A DNA stretch of 32,519 nucleotides from Gammaproteobacteria bacterium (lineage in GTDB: Bacteria; Pseudomonadota; Gammaproteobacteria; Steroidobacterales; Steroidobacteraceae), in assembly GCA_028293745.1 (NCBI GenBank), contig JAQGOF010000150.1, forward strand, positions 1 through 32,519. The letters run 5' to 3'. A program made the translations under genes and the position numbers. This document shows, one piece after another, positions 1-7,370 of the stretch. The notes below the pieces were generated by a model. The model was not told the origin of the DNA, did not search any database, and saw only the letters and a program-made list of their open reading frames with translations. Position 1 is the first letter of the stretch; every line of letters begins with the position of its first letter.

Positions 1-483
1 ATCCACTCGGGTGATCTTCCAGACTCCACTTTGGTTGCGCGAAGATTCGCGCAGACGATGATCATTCTCGTCGCCACTCCTCAATACATCTCACGACACG
101 GAGCACCGGAATCGCCGGACGATCTCAGCCGCTTTCGAGCTGTCGTTTTTGTCGAGCGGGGCTCGGTACAGCCGTGGAGCTTTGGCTCCGGACAAGACGC
201 GAAGCGTGTTATCCCCACAGGAGTCTTTCGAACCAACGATATCGAACAGATGCGGATGGGTGTCCTTGAACATCTGGGGATTGCCCAGGCGCCAGCATGG
301 CTCTTCGCCGCAGAACTCCGAGAAGGTGTTGTTGTACGTCTTCTGACTCCCTTCGAACGAACTGTGCCGATCCTCGCGGTGCGACCTGCCAGCCGCCGGT
401 TGTCCACCAAAGTACGCATTTTCATTGAGCACCTGGAGAAGACTTTCGCGCTCTGTTCCCAGTTCAATCCGCGGCCCAGCTAA
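1..483 (+). CDS. LysR-family transcriptional regulator, C-terminal part (cut by window start)
   Basis: The reading frame is open from the first base and ends at TAA 481-483, giving about 160 residues of a LysR-type effector-binding domain. The visible stretch GDLPDSTLVARR followed by ATPQYISRHG is the typical LysR segment at the hinge of the second subdomain. The DNA-binding helix-turn-helix must lie upstream of the window. The TTG at 31 is not a sensible start because the homology runs straight through it. The residues after it (a glycine-rich beta strand, then NDIEQMRMGVLEHLGIAQAP) match the family's usual 'aar.Gl.LGIa.lP' region. No target gene can be named. The family call is firm; the effector is unknown. 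Confidence 0.85.
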   Translation: MHSGDLPDSTLVARRFAQTMIILVATPQYISRHGAPESPDDLSRFRAVVFVERGSVQPWSFGSGQDAKRVIPTGVFRTNDIEQMRMGVLEHLGIAQAPAWLFAAELREGVVVRLLTPFERTVPILAVRPASRRLSTKVRIFIEHLEKTFALCSQFNPRPS

Positions 484-544
484 AACTGTGGCAGGCTGGC
501 CGGCCGTCGACCGGTGTAGATTTATCCTTCGCCGTCAGGCAGGA

Positions 545-780
545 TCGCGGCTTTGCAGCCTGGAGACCTTGACTAACATCGCGCGGCACGCCGACGCTAC
601 GCAGGTCGAGAGACGACTGGCAAGTGAGGGCAATCGCCTGACCCTCGACGTTCAGTTCAGGATACGGTGTGGGTGTCACGGAAGAGCAGCGCTCCGCTTG
701 GCATTCCGGGAATGCGGGAACGGGTATCGCTGCTTGGAGGTGAGTTTCTGATCAGCGGAGCGCCGAACCGAGAAATTTAG
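545..780 (+). pseudogene. Remnant of a NarL-type sensor histidine kinase (HATPase domain), frameshifted
   Basis: In one plus-strand frame, about 545-660 encodes LETLTNIARHADATQVERRL, the N-box region of a HisKA_3-type kinase ATPase domain. In a second frame, 700-780 encodes LGIPGMRERVSLLGGEFLIS and then SGAPNREI followed by a stop, the C-terminal G-box region of the same family. A frame change between about 660 and 700 separates the two halves, and the DDGxG box is no longer intact. No dimerisation/phosphoacceptor helix is readable upstream. This is therefore a decayed 3' fragment, not a functional kinase. It lies directly after the LysR gene on the same strand. Confidence 0.7.
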
Positions 781-787
781 CGCGCAC

Positions 788-1011
788 CAGGACGAGATCC
801 GGCTTATCGTTCTGGATATCCCGATGCCGTTATCAGGGGGCGAGGAAACGCCTCCGCGACATCCGCGCTGAGGTGCCTGTCGTTCTTGTGACCTGGACTC
901 GACGAATCCGAAGCGGCCCGAAGACTGCGGCCGCGCCGGTTTAGTTAGCCCGCATTTCTGCAGAAGCCCTACACCTTCGATCAACTCCGCGGAGTCGTAG
1001 CAAAGGCATAG
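788..1011 (+). pseudogene. Remnant of a response-regulator receiver domain
   Basis: One frame at 791-840 reads DEIRLIVLDIPMPLSGGEE, the phospho-acceptor strand and following loop of a CheY-like receiver. A different frame then gives LRDIRAEVPVVLVT (about 852-890). A third section at about 952-1008 gives AFLQKPYTFDQLRGVVAKA and a stop, the conserved Lys-Pro end of receivers fused to hybrid kinases. At least two frame changes break it. The N-terminal half of the receiver is missing, because its expected position is occupied by the kinase remnant. It is either the tail of the same hybrid kinase after an internal deletion or a separate regulator. Non-functional. Confidence 0.65.
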
Positions 1012-1118
1012 AGCCCTGAAAGGGAAAGCCTCGGCTCTGAGCAGTACCAGTCGACGGCGCGATCGTATGCGGAACAAAATGCCGCAGAACGCTGTAAGAA
1101 AACGCTCACAACCTAGGG

Positions 1119-1931
1119 CTAAAACGACAGGCCACGAAAAACGATGGCCTGTCCTACTGCTCGCGCGATCAGAAATAACCCTGCCCCGACGACGGCGGCT
1201 CCGATGGCTCGCGCCACGTGCTCACCGGCCGGTACGAGACGTTCCACGGTGATGGCTGCCGTCACGACAGCCATCGCGCGAAAGTCCATGACCCCGATGA
1301 CGAGGAGGATCGCCATCAGATCGGCACAGCAGTAGCTGCAGTGGAGACCGAGGCGCAGGCCGTGTCGCCAAGCCGTGCCGGCGTCGGACGGCAGCGTACG
1401 GCCGCACCCTGGTACCTCCCGGCAGTCGGCAAGGTGATGTGCCTTCCACGCGGTGAACTGGAGCGCGCCGGCGATCAGGACGACCACACCGACCGCGATC
1501 GGTACGGCGCGCGCCAGCGCCGGCAGCTGCATCTCGACCGCAGCCAGCGCGACGCCCAGCGGAAAAGCCACCATTCCGAACACGGTCCAGACGAAGAAGT
1601 AACCCACGCCCACGAGCGCGGTCAGTCGACCGAGGCGCGTCTCGCCTTTCCTACGAACGGCCTGGCGGTAGCGCCACAGTGTTGGGACCAAGGACGGCAG
1701 CATCATCGCCACCATCATTACGACCCACATGCCAAGGAACAACGCCGCGGCGCCGGGCCACGTCTGTCCGGGCATCCGCATCCACGCCATCGACATCGTC
1801 CAGCCGCCGGGCATCGGCATCTCGGTCATCGCCGACATGGACCCGCACCAGACGATCGTTACCGCCGCACTGGCAGCGAACAGCAGCGCCGAGGCGCCAA
1901 AAAACGCTTGCTGGGAAGCTCGCTCGTCCAT
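1119..1931 (-). CDS. DUF2182 integral membrane protein
   Basis: This encodes a 270-residue polytopic membrane protein of the DUF2182 family, annotated in databases as a predicted metal-binding integral membrane protein. Visible hallmarks are the methionine-rich N-terminal section (MPMPGGWTMSMAWMRMPGQT), the GMWVVMMVAMMLPSLVPTLW helix, and the cysteine motif GLHCSYCCADLMA near two thirds of the length. About seven hydrophobic stretches can be read. The ATG at 1931-1929 is chosen because family similarity begins at DERASQQAFFGAS. The same frame stays open for 52 further codons that belong to a DUF899 remnant. Histidine, cysteine and methionine content suggests metal binding, but the function is unproven. 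Confidence 0.8.
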   Translation of the reverse strand: MDERASQQAFFGASALLFAASAAVTIVWCGSMSAMTEMPMPGGWTMSMAWMRMPGQTWPGAAALFLGMWVVMMVAMMLPSLVPTLWRYRQAVRRKGETRLGRLTALVGVGYFFVWTVFGMVAFPLGVALAAVEMQLPALARAVPIAVGVVVLIAGALQFTAWKAHHLADCREVPGCGRTLPSDAGTAWRHGLRLGLHCSYCCADLMAILLVIGVMDFRAMAVVTAAITVERLVPAGEHVARAIGAAVVGAGLFLIARAVGQAIVFRGLSF

Positions 1932-2087
1932 CGCGTGGCCGCCGCGCTCGTAGTTGTATTCGACGAGCCTTTTGCGCTGTTGCTCTTCGGTGAACGATAC
2001 GTTGAAGTCGCTGCCGCGCGCCGCCTCGAGCGGCTCGAGCCGCGCGGCGAGCCAATCTTTACGTGTCCCGGTCGTGCGCGTCGCCAT
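1932..2087 (-). pseudogene. DUF899 gene remnant, internally deleted and in frame with DUF2182
   Basis: The 52 codons upstream of the DUF2182 start are open and read RTTGTRKDWLAARLEPLEA followed by GSDFNVSFTEEQQRKR and VEYNYERGGHAM. The first piece resembles the N-terminus of DUF899 (thioredoxin-like) proteins. The second resembles their late-middle section, which lies more than 100 residues later in intact members. An internal deletion therefore joined two parts of a DUF899 gene, and the remainder now abuts DUF2182. The ATG at 2087 could give a 322-residue fusion, but the peptide looks like debris. The DUF899 assignment is from memory of the family consensus. Confidence 0.6.
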
Positions 2088-2249
2088 CGCTCTATGTCCT
2101 CAGGTATCTTGAGACGACCCGGTGGTCGTTCGTCATGAGATAGCCTAAGCGCCGGGTATCGAACGATGGGAGTTACAAGTGTGACGGGATTCCGATGGAC
2201 TCGCTGCTCACTGCCGCGGCGATGCCACCAGCAACTAGTCGAAGCGGCC

Positions 2250-2261
2250 CTCGCCGGCGAG
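2250..2261. repeat. 12-bp perfect palindrome just after the operon's last stop codon
   Basis: CTCGCCGGCGAG is self-complementary and begins one base past the stop of the nucleoside-hydrolase gene (stop 2264-2262, minus strand). It could be the base of a terminator or an RNA-stabilising stem at the 3' end of the purine operon. No T-run follows on the minus strand, so an intrinsic terminator is not well supported. The rest of 2088-2249 shows nothing I recognise. Confidence 0.3.
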
Positions 2262-3392
2262 CTAGTGAGGGGACGCCTTCAGCAGACTCAAGGTCATCCG
2301 CTCGAGTTTCGGCACGTCGACGTCGAAGATTACCGTCACCGGCCGCTCGCCCAGCCCCGGGCCTTCATTGACAGACCAGCTCAGCGTGTCGCCGTAACCG
2401 GCGCTGAAGCTCGTATCGACATCCACCAGAAGTGTCGCACCGCGCGTTGTGATCGAAGGATCCAGCCACACGGCGACGGCGAGCTCGTCCCACATCGGAT
2501 ACGACTGTCCAAACTGGCCGAGATAGGCGGCGAAGGGCGCCTGACTCTTGGCGACCTCCTGGATGAACTCCGGCTTGAAGAAAGTTGCGGTCGTGGGATC
2601 GATGGGAACCTCGGTGATCTTCTTCCAAGGCTCGTGCAGCACGATCGAGGCGGCTTCCGGATCCCAGCGCATGTTGAACTCGCGCCGCGGTGCGTTGGCG
2701 TATTCGGCGGCAAAAGAATTATCGGCGGCAGTGGGCTTGAAGCTGCCTCCCATGAAGACCAACTCCTTGGCCAGGGAAGAGAACTCCGGGTCCAATCGCG
2801 AGGCGAGCGCCAGGTTGGTGAGGGGTCCTGCCGCCACGATGCTGACCTGGCCCGGAAACTCGCGCACCTTTCTCACAAGGAAACTGGCCGCGCTCTCGCG
2901 CGCCGGCTTGATCTTCGGTTCGCCCGCCGGGGAGGGCGGTACCAGGTATGGATCGGCGTGATAGGGGGAGCGACGCACCGTGCCTTCGGTCGGCCAGACC
3001 TCCGTCCACGCTCCCTTGTAAAACAGCTTGCCGTATAACGCCTCCCAGCGCTTGTTCCGGGGTTGCGTATTGACGAGCGGAAAGACTGCTCCGGGATAGA
3101 CTGGAACTTCGGTGCGTTGGGCGATTTCCAACAGCCGCAACGTGTGGCTGACTTCCTCGTCGCGCCAGCCATCGCCGCTCGGAATCGTGATACCGAGCAC
3201 TTCAACGTCCTTGGACTGCAGCAGCATCAGGATGGCCTGCATGTTCGAACCTGCCGGCCCGAACGCATCCTGATCGATGATGACCTTGCGTCGTGCACTG
3301 GTATCCGCAGCTACGGTGGAACCGCAGGCGAGGCTCATGATGAGCACGAGCAATGTCGAGAACACGGCCCTCGGACGCGCAAATGAATTCAT
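2262..3392 (-). CDS. Secreted nucleoside hydrolase-like protein (IU-nucleoside hydrolase family)
   Basis: This 376-residue protein has an N-terminal Sec signal (hydrophobic stretch at about 11-27, probable cleavage after VAA at 27-29), so it is predicted to be periplasmic. The rest follows the inosine-uridine nucleoside hydrolase fold: VEVLGITIPSGD, PVYPGAVFPL, VSIVAAGPLTNLAL, EFNMRWDPEAA, and a C-terminal Asp in MWDELAVAVWLDP. The metal-binding N-terminal motif, normally DxDxxxDD, reads DQDAFGPAGSN (40-50). The first two Asp remain and the second pair is lost. It is the last gene of the purine operon, and its ATG overlaps the previous stop (ATGA, 3389-3392). A role in releasing bases from nucleosides outside the cytoplasm is plausible; its activity is uncertain given the altered site. 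Confidence 0.8.
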   Translation of the reverse strand: MNSFARPRAVFSTLLVLIMSLACGSTVAADTSARRKVIIDQDAFGPAGSNMQAILMLLQSKDVEVLGITIPSGDGWRDEEVSHTLRLLEIAQRTEVPVYPGAVFPLVNTQPRNKRWEALYGKLFYKGAWTEVWPTEGTVRRSPYHADPYLVPPSPAGEPKIKPARESAASFLVRKVREFPGQVSIVAAGPLTNLALASRLDPEFSSLAKELVFMGGSFKPTAADNSFAAEYANAPRREFNMRWDPEAASIVLHEPWKKITEVPIDPTTATFFKPEFIQEVAKSQAPFAAYLGQFGQSYPMWDELAVAVWLDPSITTRGATLLVDVDTSFSAGYGDTLSWSVNEGPGLGERPVTVIFDVDVPKLERMTLSLLKASPH

Positions 3393-4645
3393 CCGAGGAT
3401 CTCCGCGATCGCGCACGCAACCGTTGCGGTCGCGCGCCGCAAGTCGTTCAACCGCAGGCACTCATCTGCGGCATGGCCGTTTGCCTCTGCCAACGTGCGC
3501 GGTCCCGCACCGTACAGCACAGTCGGGATACCAGCGTTGGCATAGTGACGGGCATCTGTGTAAAGCGGCACGCCGTGCTCAGCAATAGGCACGCCGAAGA
3601 AGGTTTCCCCGTGGCGTTGTAGTGCTTGTGTCAGCCGCTCGGCACCGGGGACATGCACTAACGGGAGTGCCAGCAGGACCCGGCGGATCTCGACTCGGAT
3701 ACCGCTGAATGCAGCCCCAGCGCGCTCAATGATTCCGCGCAACTCCGCCTCGGCCTGCTCCGGCTTTTCCTCCGGAATCATACGCCGGTCGATGCGAAAG
3801 GTGACGCGGTCGGGCACCACGTTGGTGTTGATGCCGCCCTCTATGAGCCCGACGTTGACCGTCGAATGAGTGATGCCCGAAACCGCTGAGCGGCGTGCTT
3901 TCAAACTCTCGCGGGAGTCGTAGATGCTCTTCAGGATGCCGGTTGTCGCCGCCAAGGCATCGACCCCCGACTCAGGCATTGCCGCATGACCCTGCCTCCC
4001 GCGGACAGTAACCTCCAAGTGCAGGCAACCATTGTGCGCGGTAGTGACTGCGTACGAAAAGCCCGCGCAAATGGCATAGTCGGGCTTGCTCAAGCCCTCG
4101 GCCAGCAGCCAGCGCGGACCGATTTCTCCTCCTACTTCCTCGTCGTAGGTGAAGTGGAGCTCGATGCTGCCATTAAGCGCCTGTCCGTTGTTGGCGAGCT
4201 CCTGCAATGCACGCAGCGCGTACGCGTAGGTTGCGAAGTCGGATTTGCTCACGGCAACTCCGCGGCCATACATGGTTGGCCCATGTGTCGGATCGCTTAC
4301 TACCTCCGCTCCGTACGGATCACGTGTCCAACCCAAACCGGGTGGTACGACGTCGCCGTGGGCATTGAGCGCTATGCACGGCCCGCCGTTGCCGAAGCGA
4401 TGCCGGACAATGAGATTGGTCGCCGAAATCATGCCAACCGCCCGGACGGAGTCGGCCGGCACCGGATGGGCTTCTACTGGCAGTCCCATCCCTTCCAACA
4501 AGGTCCGGACCCGCTGCGCATGTGCCGCGCAATCACCCGGAGGATTGTCGGTGGGAACCTTGACTACTTCGGCCAGAAAGTTGCACTCGGCGGCGAAGCC
4601 AGTGTTGACGATCTTGCCGACCTGCGTTTCGAGAGCGGATGTCAT
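3389..4645 (-). CDS. M20-family metallohydrolase (ArgE/DapE-like)
   Basis: This 418-residue protein has the M20 zinc amidohydrolase layout. LNAHGDVVPP (93-102) gives the first metal His and Asp, FTYDEEVGGEIGP (165-177) gives the catalytic and metal acidic residues, a central dimerisation domain follows, and a late GHAADE supplies the last His. The bridging-Asp motif, usually GRGxxDxKGG, reads GRGVAVSKSDFA (about 128-139), with Val at the usual Asp position. No signal peptide is seen. It overlaps both neighbours by 4 bases (4642-4645 and 3389-3392). Its place after allantoate amidohydrolase makes a C-N bond of ureidoglycine, ureidoglycolate or an N-carbamoyl compound a reasonable guess, but the sequence alone does not fix the substrate. 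Confidence 0.8.
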   Translation of the reverse strand: MTSALETQVGKIVNTGFAAECNFLAEVVKVPTDNPPGDCAAHAQRVRTLLEGMGLPVEAHPVPADSVRAVGMISATNLIVRHRFGNGGPCIALNAHGDVVPPGLGWTRDPYGAEVVSDPTHGPTMYGRGVAVSKSDFATYAYALRALQELANNGQALNGSIELHFTYDEEVGGEIGPRWLLAEGLSKPDYAICAGFSYAVTTAHNGCLHLEVTVRGRQGHAAMPESGVDALAATTGILKSIYDSRESLKARRSAVSGITHSTVNVGLIEGGINTNVVPDRVTFRIDRRMIPEEKPEQAEAELRGIIERAGAAFSGIRVEIRRVLLALPLVHVPGAERLTQALQRHGETFFGVPIAEHGVPLYTDARHYANAGIPTVLYGAGPRTLAEANGHAADECLRLNDLRRATATVACAIAEILG

Positions 4646-6381
4646 GATGGTACCGGGAAGTTCAATAGGAAGTCCTTGAAGGCGTAAGCGGCGAGATCGG
4701 CGTCGTCCGCACTGAGCGTTTCGGAAGGGTGATGGCTGATGCCCCCGTTGCCGCAGCGGACGAAGAGCATACCCATTTCGGTGACTCCTGCCATGACCAT
4801 CGCGTCATGTCCGGCTCCGCTCGGGAGTCGCCGCACCTCGGCATTTCCGGTGACACGGCTGATGCTGTCGGCCCATAGCTGCTGCATCTTCGGAGCACAA
4901 GGGACGCAACCGACGTCCAACACCTTGCGCCACTGAATATCGACGTTTCGACGGGCAGCGATGCGCTCTGAATCGGCCAACACCGCCGCGAACGCTCCGT
5001 CTCGCACCTGGTCGCTGTCAGCGCGGATGTCAACACTCAGTTCGCATCGCCCAGGAATCACATTCATCGCACCAGAGGGAACCTGCATTTGTCCGACGGT
5101 ACCTACCAGTCCTGGCGTGCCGCTGCAGCACTTCTCGATGGCAAGGACGAGTTCCGCTGCGGCCGCGGCTGCATCGCGGCGCAGATGCATAGGAACGGTT
5201 CCCGCGTGGCCCGCCAAGCCCGTAATCGACACGAGGCAACGGATGCTACCGGCTATTGAGGTGACGACACCGAGGGGCGCTGATTCGTTGAGCAACACGG
5301 GCCCTTGTTCGATGTGCACCTCTACGAAACCCAGGAGGTCCCCCGCGGCGAACGCTGCTGAGGGAATCTCTGCTGGATCCAAACCGGCCGCGCGTATGGC
5401 CTCCCGCAGCGTAGTTCCATCGGAATCGACGCTATCGAGCATGGCCGGATCGAATCGACCCGCCAGTGCGCGACTGCCCAGAAAGGTTGACTTGAAGCGG
5501 ACACCTTCCTCTTCGGAAAAGGCCGCAATCGTCACGGTGTAGGGCAGTCGGACGCCGGCGCCGCGCAACTGCGCAACTACGGATATCGGGAGGAGGATCC
5601 CAAGGCGTCCGTCGAACTTCCCTGCGTCGACGACGGTGTCGTAGTGGGAGCCAGTCAACAGAGTAGGAGAGCTTGCAGCGGTGCCGACCCAGCGTCCAAT
5701 GACGTTGCCTACGGCATCGACGTCGACCTGGAGTCCAGCCCCTAACATCCAGTCACGAATCAGCGCCGCGGTTGCGCGGTGTGCTGGGGTCAGATAGGAG
5801 CAGACGAGGGCATCCTGGCGTTCGCTGAAGCGCGCCAACTGTTCCGCCATGGCGATAATGCGGGACCCGAGCGGCTCGTCTACGAGGTCGGCGAGGCGGA
5901 ATCCAGCAATGCGGGCGATCTCGCGTAGCGCGACCGCACGCTCGTGTTCGACAGTGTTCTCAACGCGCTCCTCAAGGGCTGCAATGACCGAGGCGCGATT
6001 GTGGCCCTTGACCGCGAGCACGAAGGGAAAGCCGAACTTCTGTGTATAAAATCCATTGAGCTGGTGCAATCGCGCGAATTCTTCAGGGGTGCACGCTGCA
6101 AGCCCCGCACCCTGCTGCTCCCGGGTGGACTCCGGGGTCAGCTCACCGCGTATTGCCGCTCGGCCCGCGAGCTCGGGATGCGCTCGGATCAATGCCAGTT
6201 GCTCATCGATGCTCGCGCGATCGACAGCCGCACACATGGCCGCATGGAGCGAGAGTCCCGAGTTGAACGGACGCGCGTGTGTAACGCGCTCGGGGACCCA
6301 AGGTGAGCGCTCGAATATGCCCGACAGTGCCGCAACGAATTGAGGCGGCGGCAGCGAATTGATCTCCTGGAGGGAAATCAC
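4642..6381 (-). CDS. Fused OHCU decarboxylase (UraD) - allantoate amidohydrolase
   Basis: This is a two-domain enzyme of 579 residues. Residues about 3-168 are 2-oxo-4-hydroxy-4-carboxy-5-ureidoimidazoline decarboxylase: FNSGLSLHAAM with the catalytic-type His, HPELAGR at 69-75, and NGFYTQKFGFPFV. This domain makes S-allantoin. Residues about 172-578 are an M20-type allantoate amidohydrolase/N-carbamoylase: GSHYDTV at 244-250, KFDG, FSEEEGVRF at 288-296, FVEVHIEQGPVL, and SGAGHDA and GISHHPSE near the end. It converts allantoate to ureidoglycine, CO2 and ammonia. The GTG at 6381 is preferred: it overlaps the puuE stop as GTGA, the same pattern as the neighbours, and UraD similarity starts there. 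The longer open frame to 6486 lies inside puuE. The fused steps flank the allantoinase PuuE encoded just upstream. Confidence 0.9.
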   Translation of the reverse strand: MISLQEINSLPPPQFVAALSGIFERSPWVPERVTHARPFNSGLSLHAAMCAAVDRASIDEQLALIRAHPELAGRAAIRGELTPESTREQQGAGLAACTPEEFARLHQLNGFYTQKFGFPFVLAVKGHNRASVIAALEERVENTVEHERAVALREIARIAGFRLADLVDEPLGSRIIAMAEQLARFSERQDALVCSYLTPAHRATAALIRDWMLGAGLQVDVDAVGNVIGRWVGTAASSPTLLTGSHYDTVVDAGKFDGRLGILLPISVVAQLRGAGVRLPYTVTIAAFSEEEGVRFKSTFLGSRALAGRFDPAMLDSVDSDGTTLREAIRAAGLDPAEIPSAAFAAGDLLGFVEVHIEQGPVLLNESAPLGVVTSIAGSIRCLVSITGLAGHAGTVPMHLRRDAAAAAAELVLAIEKCCSGTPGLVGTVGQMQVPSGAMNVIPGRCELSVDIRADSDQVRDGAFAAVLADSERIAARRNVDIQWRKVLDVGCVPCAPKMQQLWADSISRVTGNAEVRRLPSGAGHDAMVMAGVTEMGMLFVRCGNGGISHHPSETLSADDADLAAYAFKDFLLNFPVPS

Positions 6382-7370
6382 GAGTGACTTTGTTCCGGGT
6401 GAAGGGTCGGCGCGGCACCAATGCCGGAGGTCGGCGCGTGCTCGGACCTCCAGTGCCTCGCGATGTCGACCCGTCGGCAAACCCATACGCGGTCGTGCTC
6501 CAGAACGTAGTCCAGGAATCGCTCCAGGGCCGCGATACGTCCCGGTCGTCCGATCAATCGGGCATGCAGTCCGACCGATAGCATCTTGGGGGCGTCAAGC
6601 CCGGCCGGATCTCCTTCGCGATAGAGCGTATCGAACGAGTCGCGCGCATAGTCAAAGAACTGTGTACCCGAGTTGAAACCCTGCACGGTCGCGAAACGCA
6701 TGTCATTGCAGTCGAGCGTATAGGGCACGACCAGGTGGGGAACGCTGCGCGTACCGCCGTCGAGGGTGACTTCAGTCCAATAGGGGAGGTCGTCGGCGTA
6801 CGAGTCCGAGTCGTAGAGGAATCCGCCATGCTCTGCGACCAGCCGCCGTGTATTCGGGCTGTCACGACCCGTGTACCAGCCCAGAGGCGCAGCGCCCGTC
6901 ACCTCGGTAAGCATCGCGACAGCCTCCGCCAGATGCGTACGCTCAGTGCCTTCGTCGGTGAGCTGATAGCTGATCCAGCGCAGGCCGTGACCGGCGACCT
7001 CATGCCCGAGCTCGCGGTATGCGGCAGCCGCCTCCGGGTGACGCTTGAGAGCCACCGCGGCGGCAAAAACAGTAAGCGGCGCTTTGCGCCGCTCAAACGC
7101 GCGCAGAACTCGCCATAAGCCGGCCCGTGACCCGTACTCGAAGAGTGACTCCATGCTCATGTGACGCATGGGAAAAGGCTGCGCACCGATGATCTCCGAC
7201 AGGAACGTTTCCGATGCGGCGTCACCATCCAACACGCAATTTTCCGCGCCTTCCTCGTGATTCAGAACGAACTGCACTGCGATACGGGCTGCAGCAGGCC
7301 AGCGGGCATGCGGAGGACTGCGTCCGTAACCTACGAGGTCGCGGGGATACTTCGGTGATGATTGGCTCAT
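6378..7370 (-). CDS. puuE: Allantoinase PuuE (polysaccharide-deacetylase fold)
   Basis: The 330-residue protein matches the PuuE allantoinase family, which opens the hydantoin ring of allantoin to give allantoate and is unrelated to the amidohydrolase-type AllB. Visible family features are YPRDLVGYGRSPPHARWP at the N-terminus, VQFVLNHEEGAE (32-43), the tyrosine/glycine-rich segment SLFEYGSRAGLWRVLR, and HEVAGHGLRWI (123-133), the deacetylase-fold His motif. There is no signal peptide, so it is cytoplasmic. Its ATG overlaps the stop of the GntR gene (ATGA) and its TGA overlaps the GTG of the UraD fusion, so it is translationally coupled on both sides. It sits between the two activities of the next gene in the pathway. 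Confidence 0.92.
   Translation of the reverse strand: MSQSSPKYPRDLVGYGRSPPHARWPAAARIAVQFVLNHEEGAENCVLDGDAASETFLSEIIGAQPFPMRHMSMESLFEYGSRAGLWRVLRAFERRKAPLTVFAAAVALKRHPEAAAAYRELGHEVAGHGLRWISYQLTDEGTERTHLAEAVAMLTEVTGAAPLGWYTGRDSPNTRRLVAEHGGFLYDSDSYADDLPYWTEVTLDGGTRSVPHLVVPYTLDCNDMRFATVQGFNSGTQFFDYARDSFDTLYREGDPAGLDAPKMLSVGLHARLIGRPGRIAALERFLDYVLEHDRVWVCRRVDIARHWRSEHAPTSGIGAAPTLHPEQSHS

Noticed and set aside
1218..2138. Long plus-strand open frame (306 codons) opposite the DUF2182 gene
   Set aside because: It is rich in Arg, His, Gln and Asp in the pattern of a GC-driven shadow frame, has no family features, and lies antisense to a recognisable membrane protein.
2166..3038. Plus-strand open frame of 290 codons opposite the nucleoside-hydrolase-like gene
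   Set aside because: No motif or ribosome site; antisense to a conserved gene with a signal peptide and operon coupling.
3325..3345. Lipoprotein signal in the nucleoside-hydrolase-like protein (Cys after SLA)
   Set aside because: The position three before the Cys is Ser, not Leu/Val/Ile, and a good VAA cleavage site follows, so a normal Sec signal is more likely.
3986..4687. Plus-strand frame opposite the M20 gene
   Set aside because: Explained as the complement of a conserved enzyme; composition is not protein-like.
6382..6486. ATG start of the UraD fusion at 6486
   Set aside because: Its first 35 codons overlap puuE and do not resemble UraD; the GTG at 6381 matches the 4-base overlap pattern.
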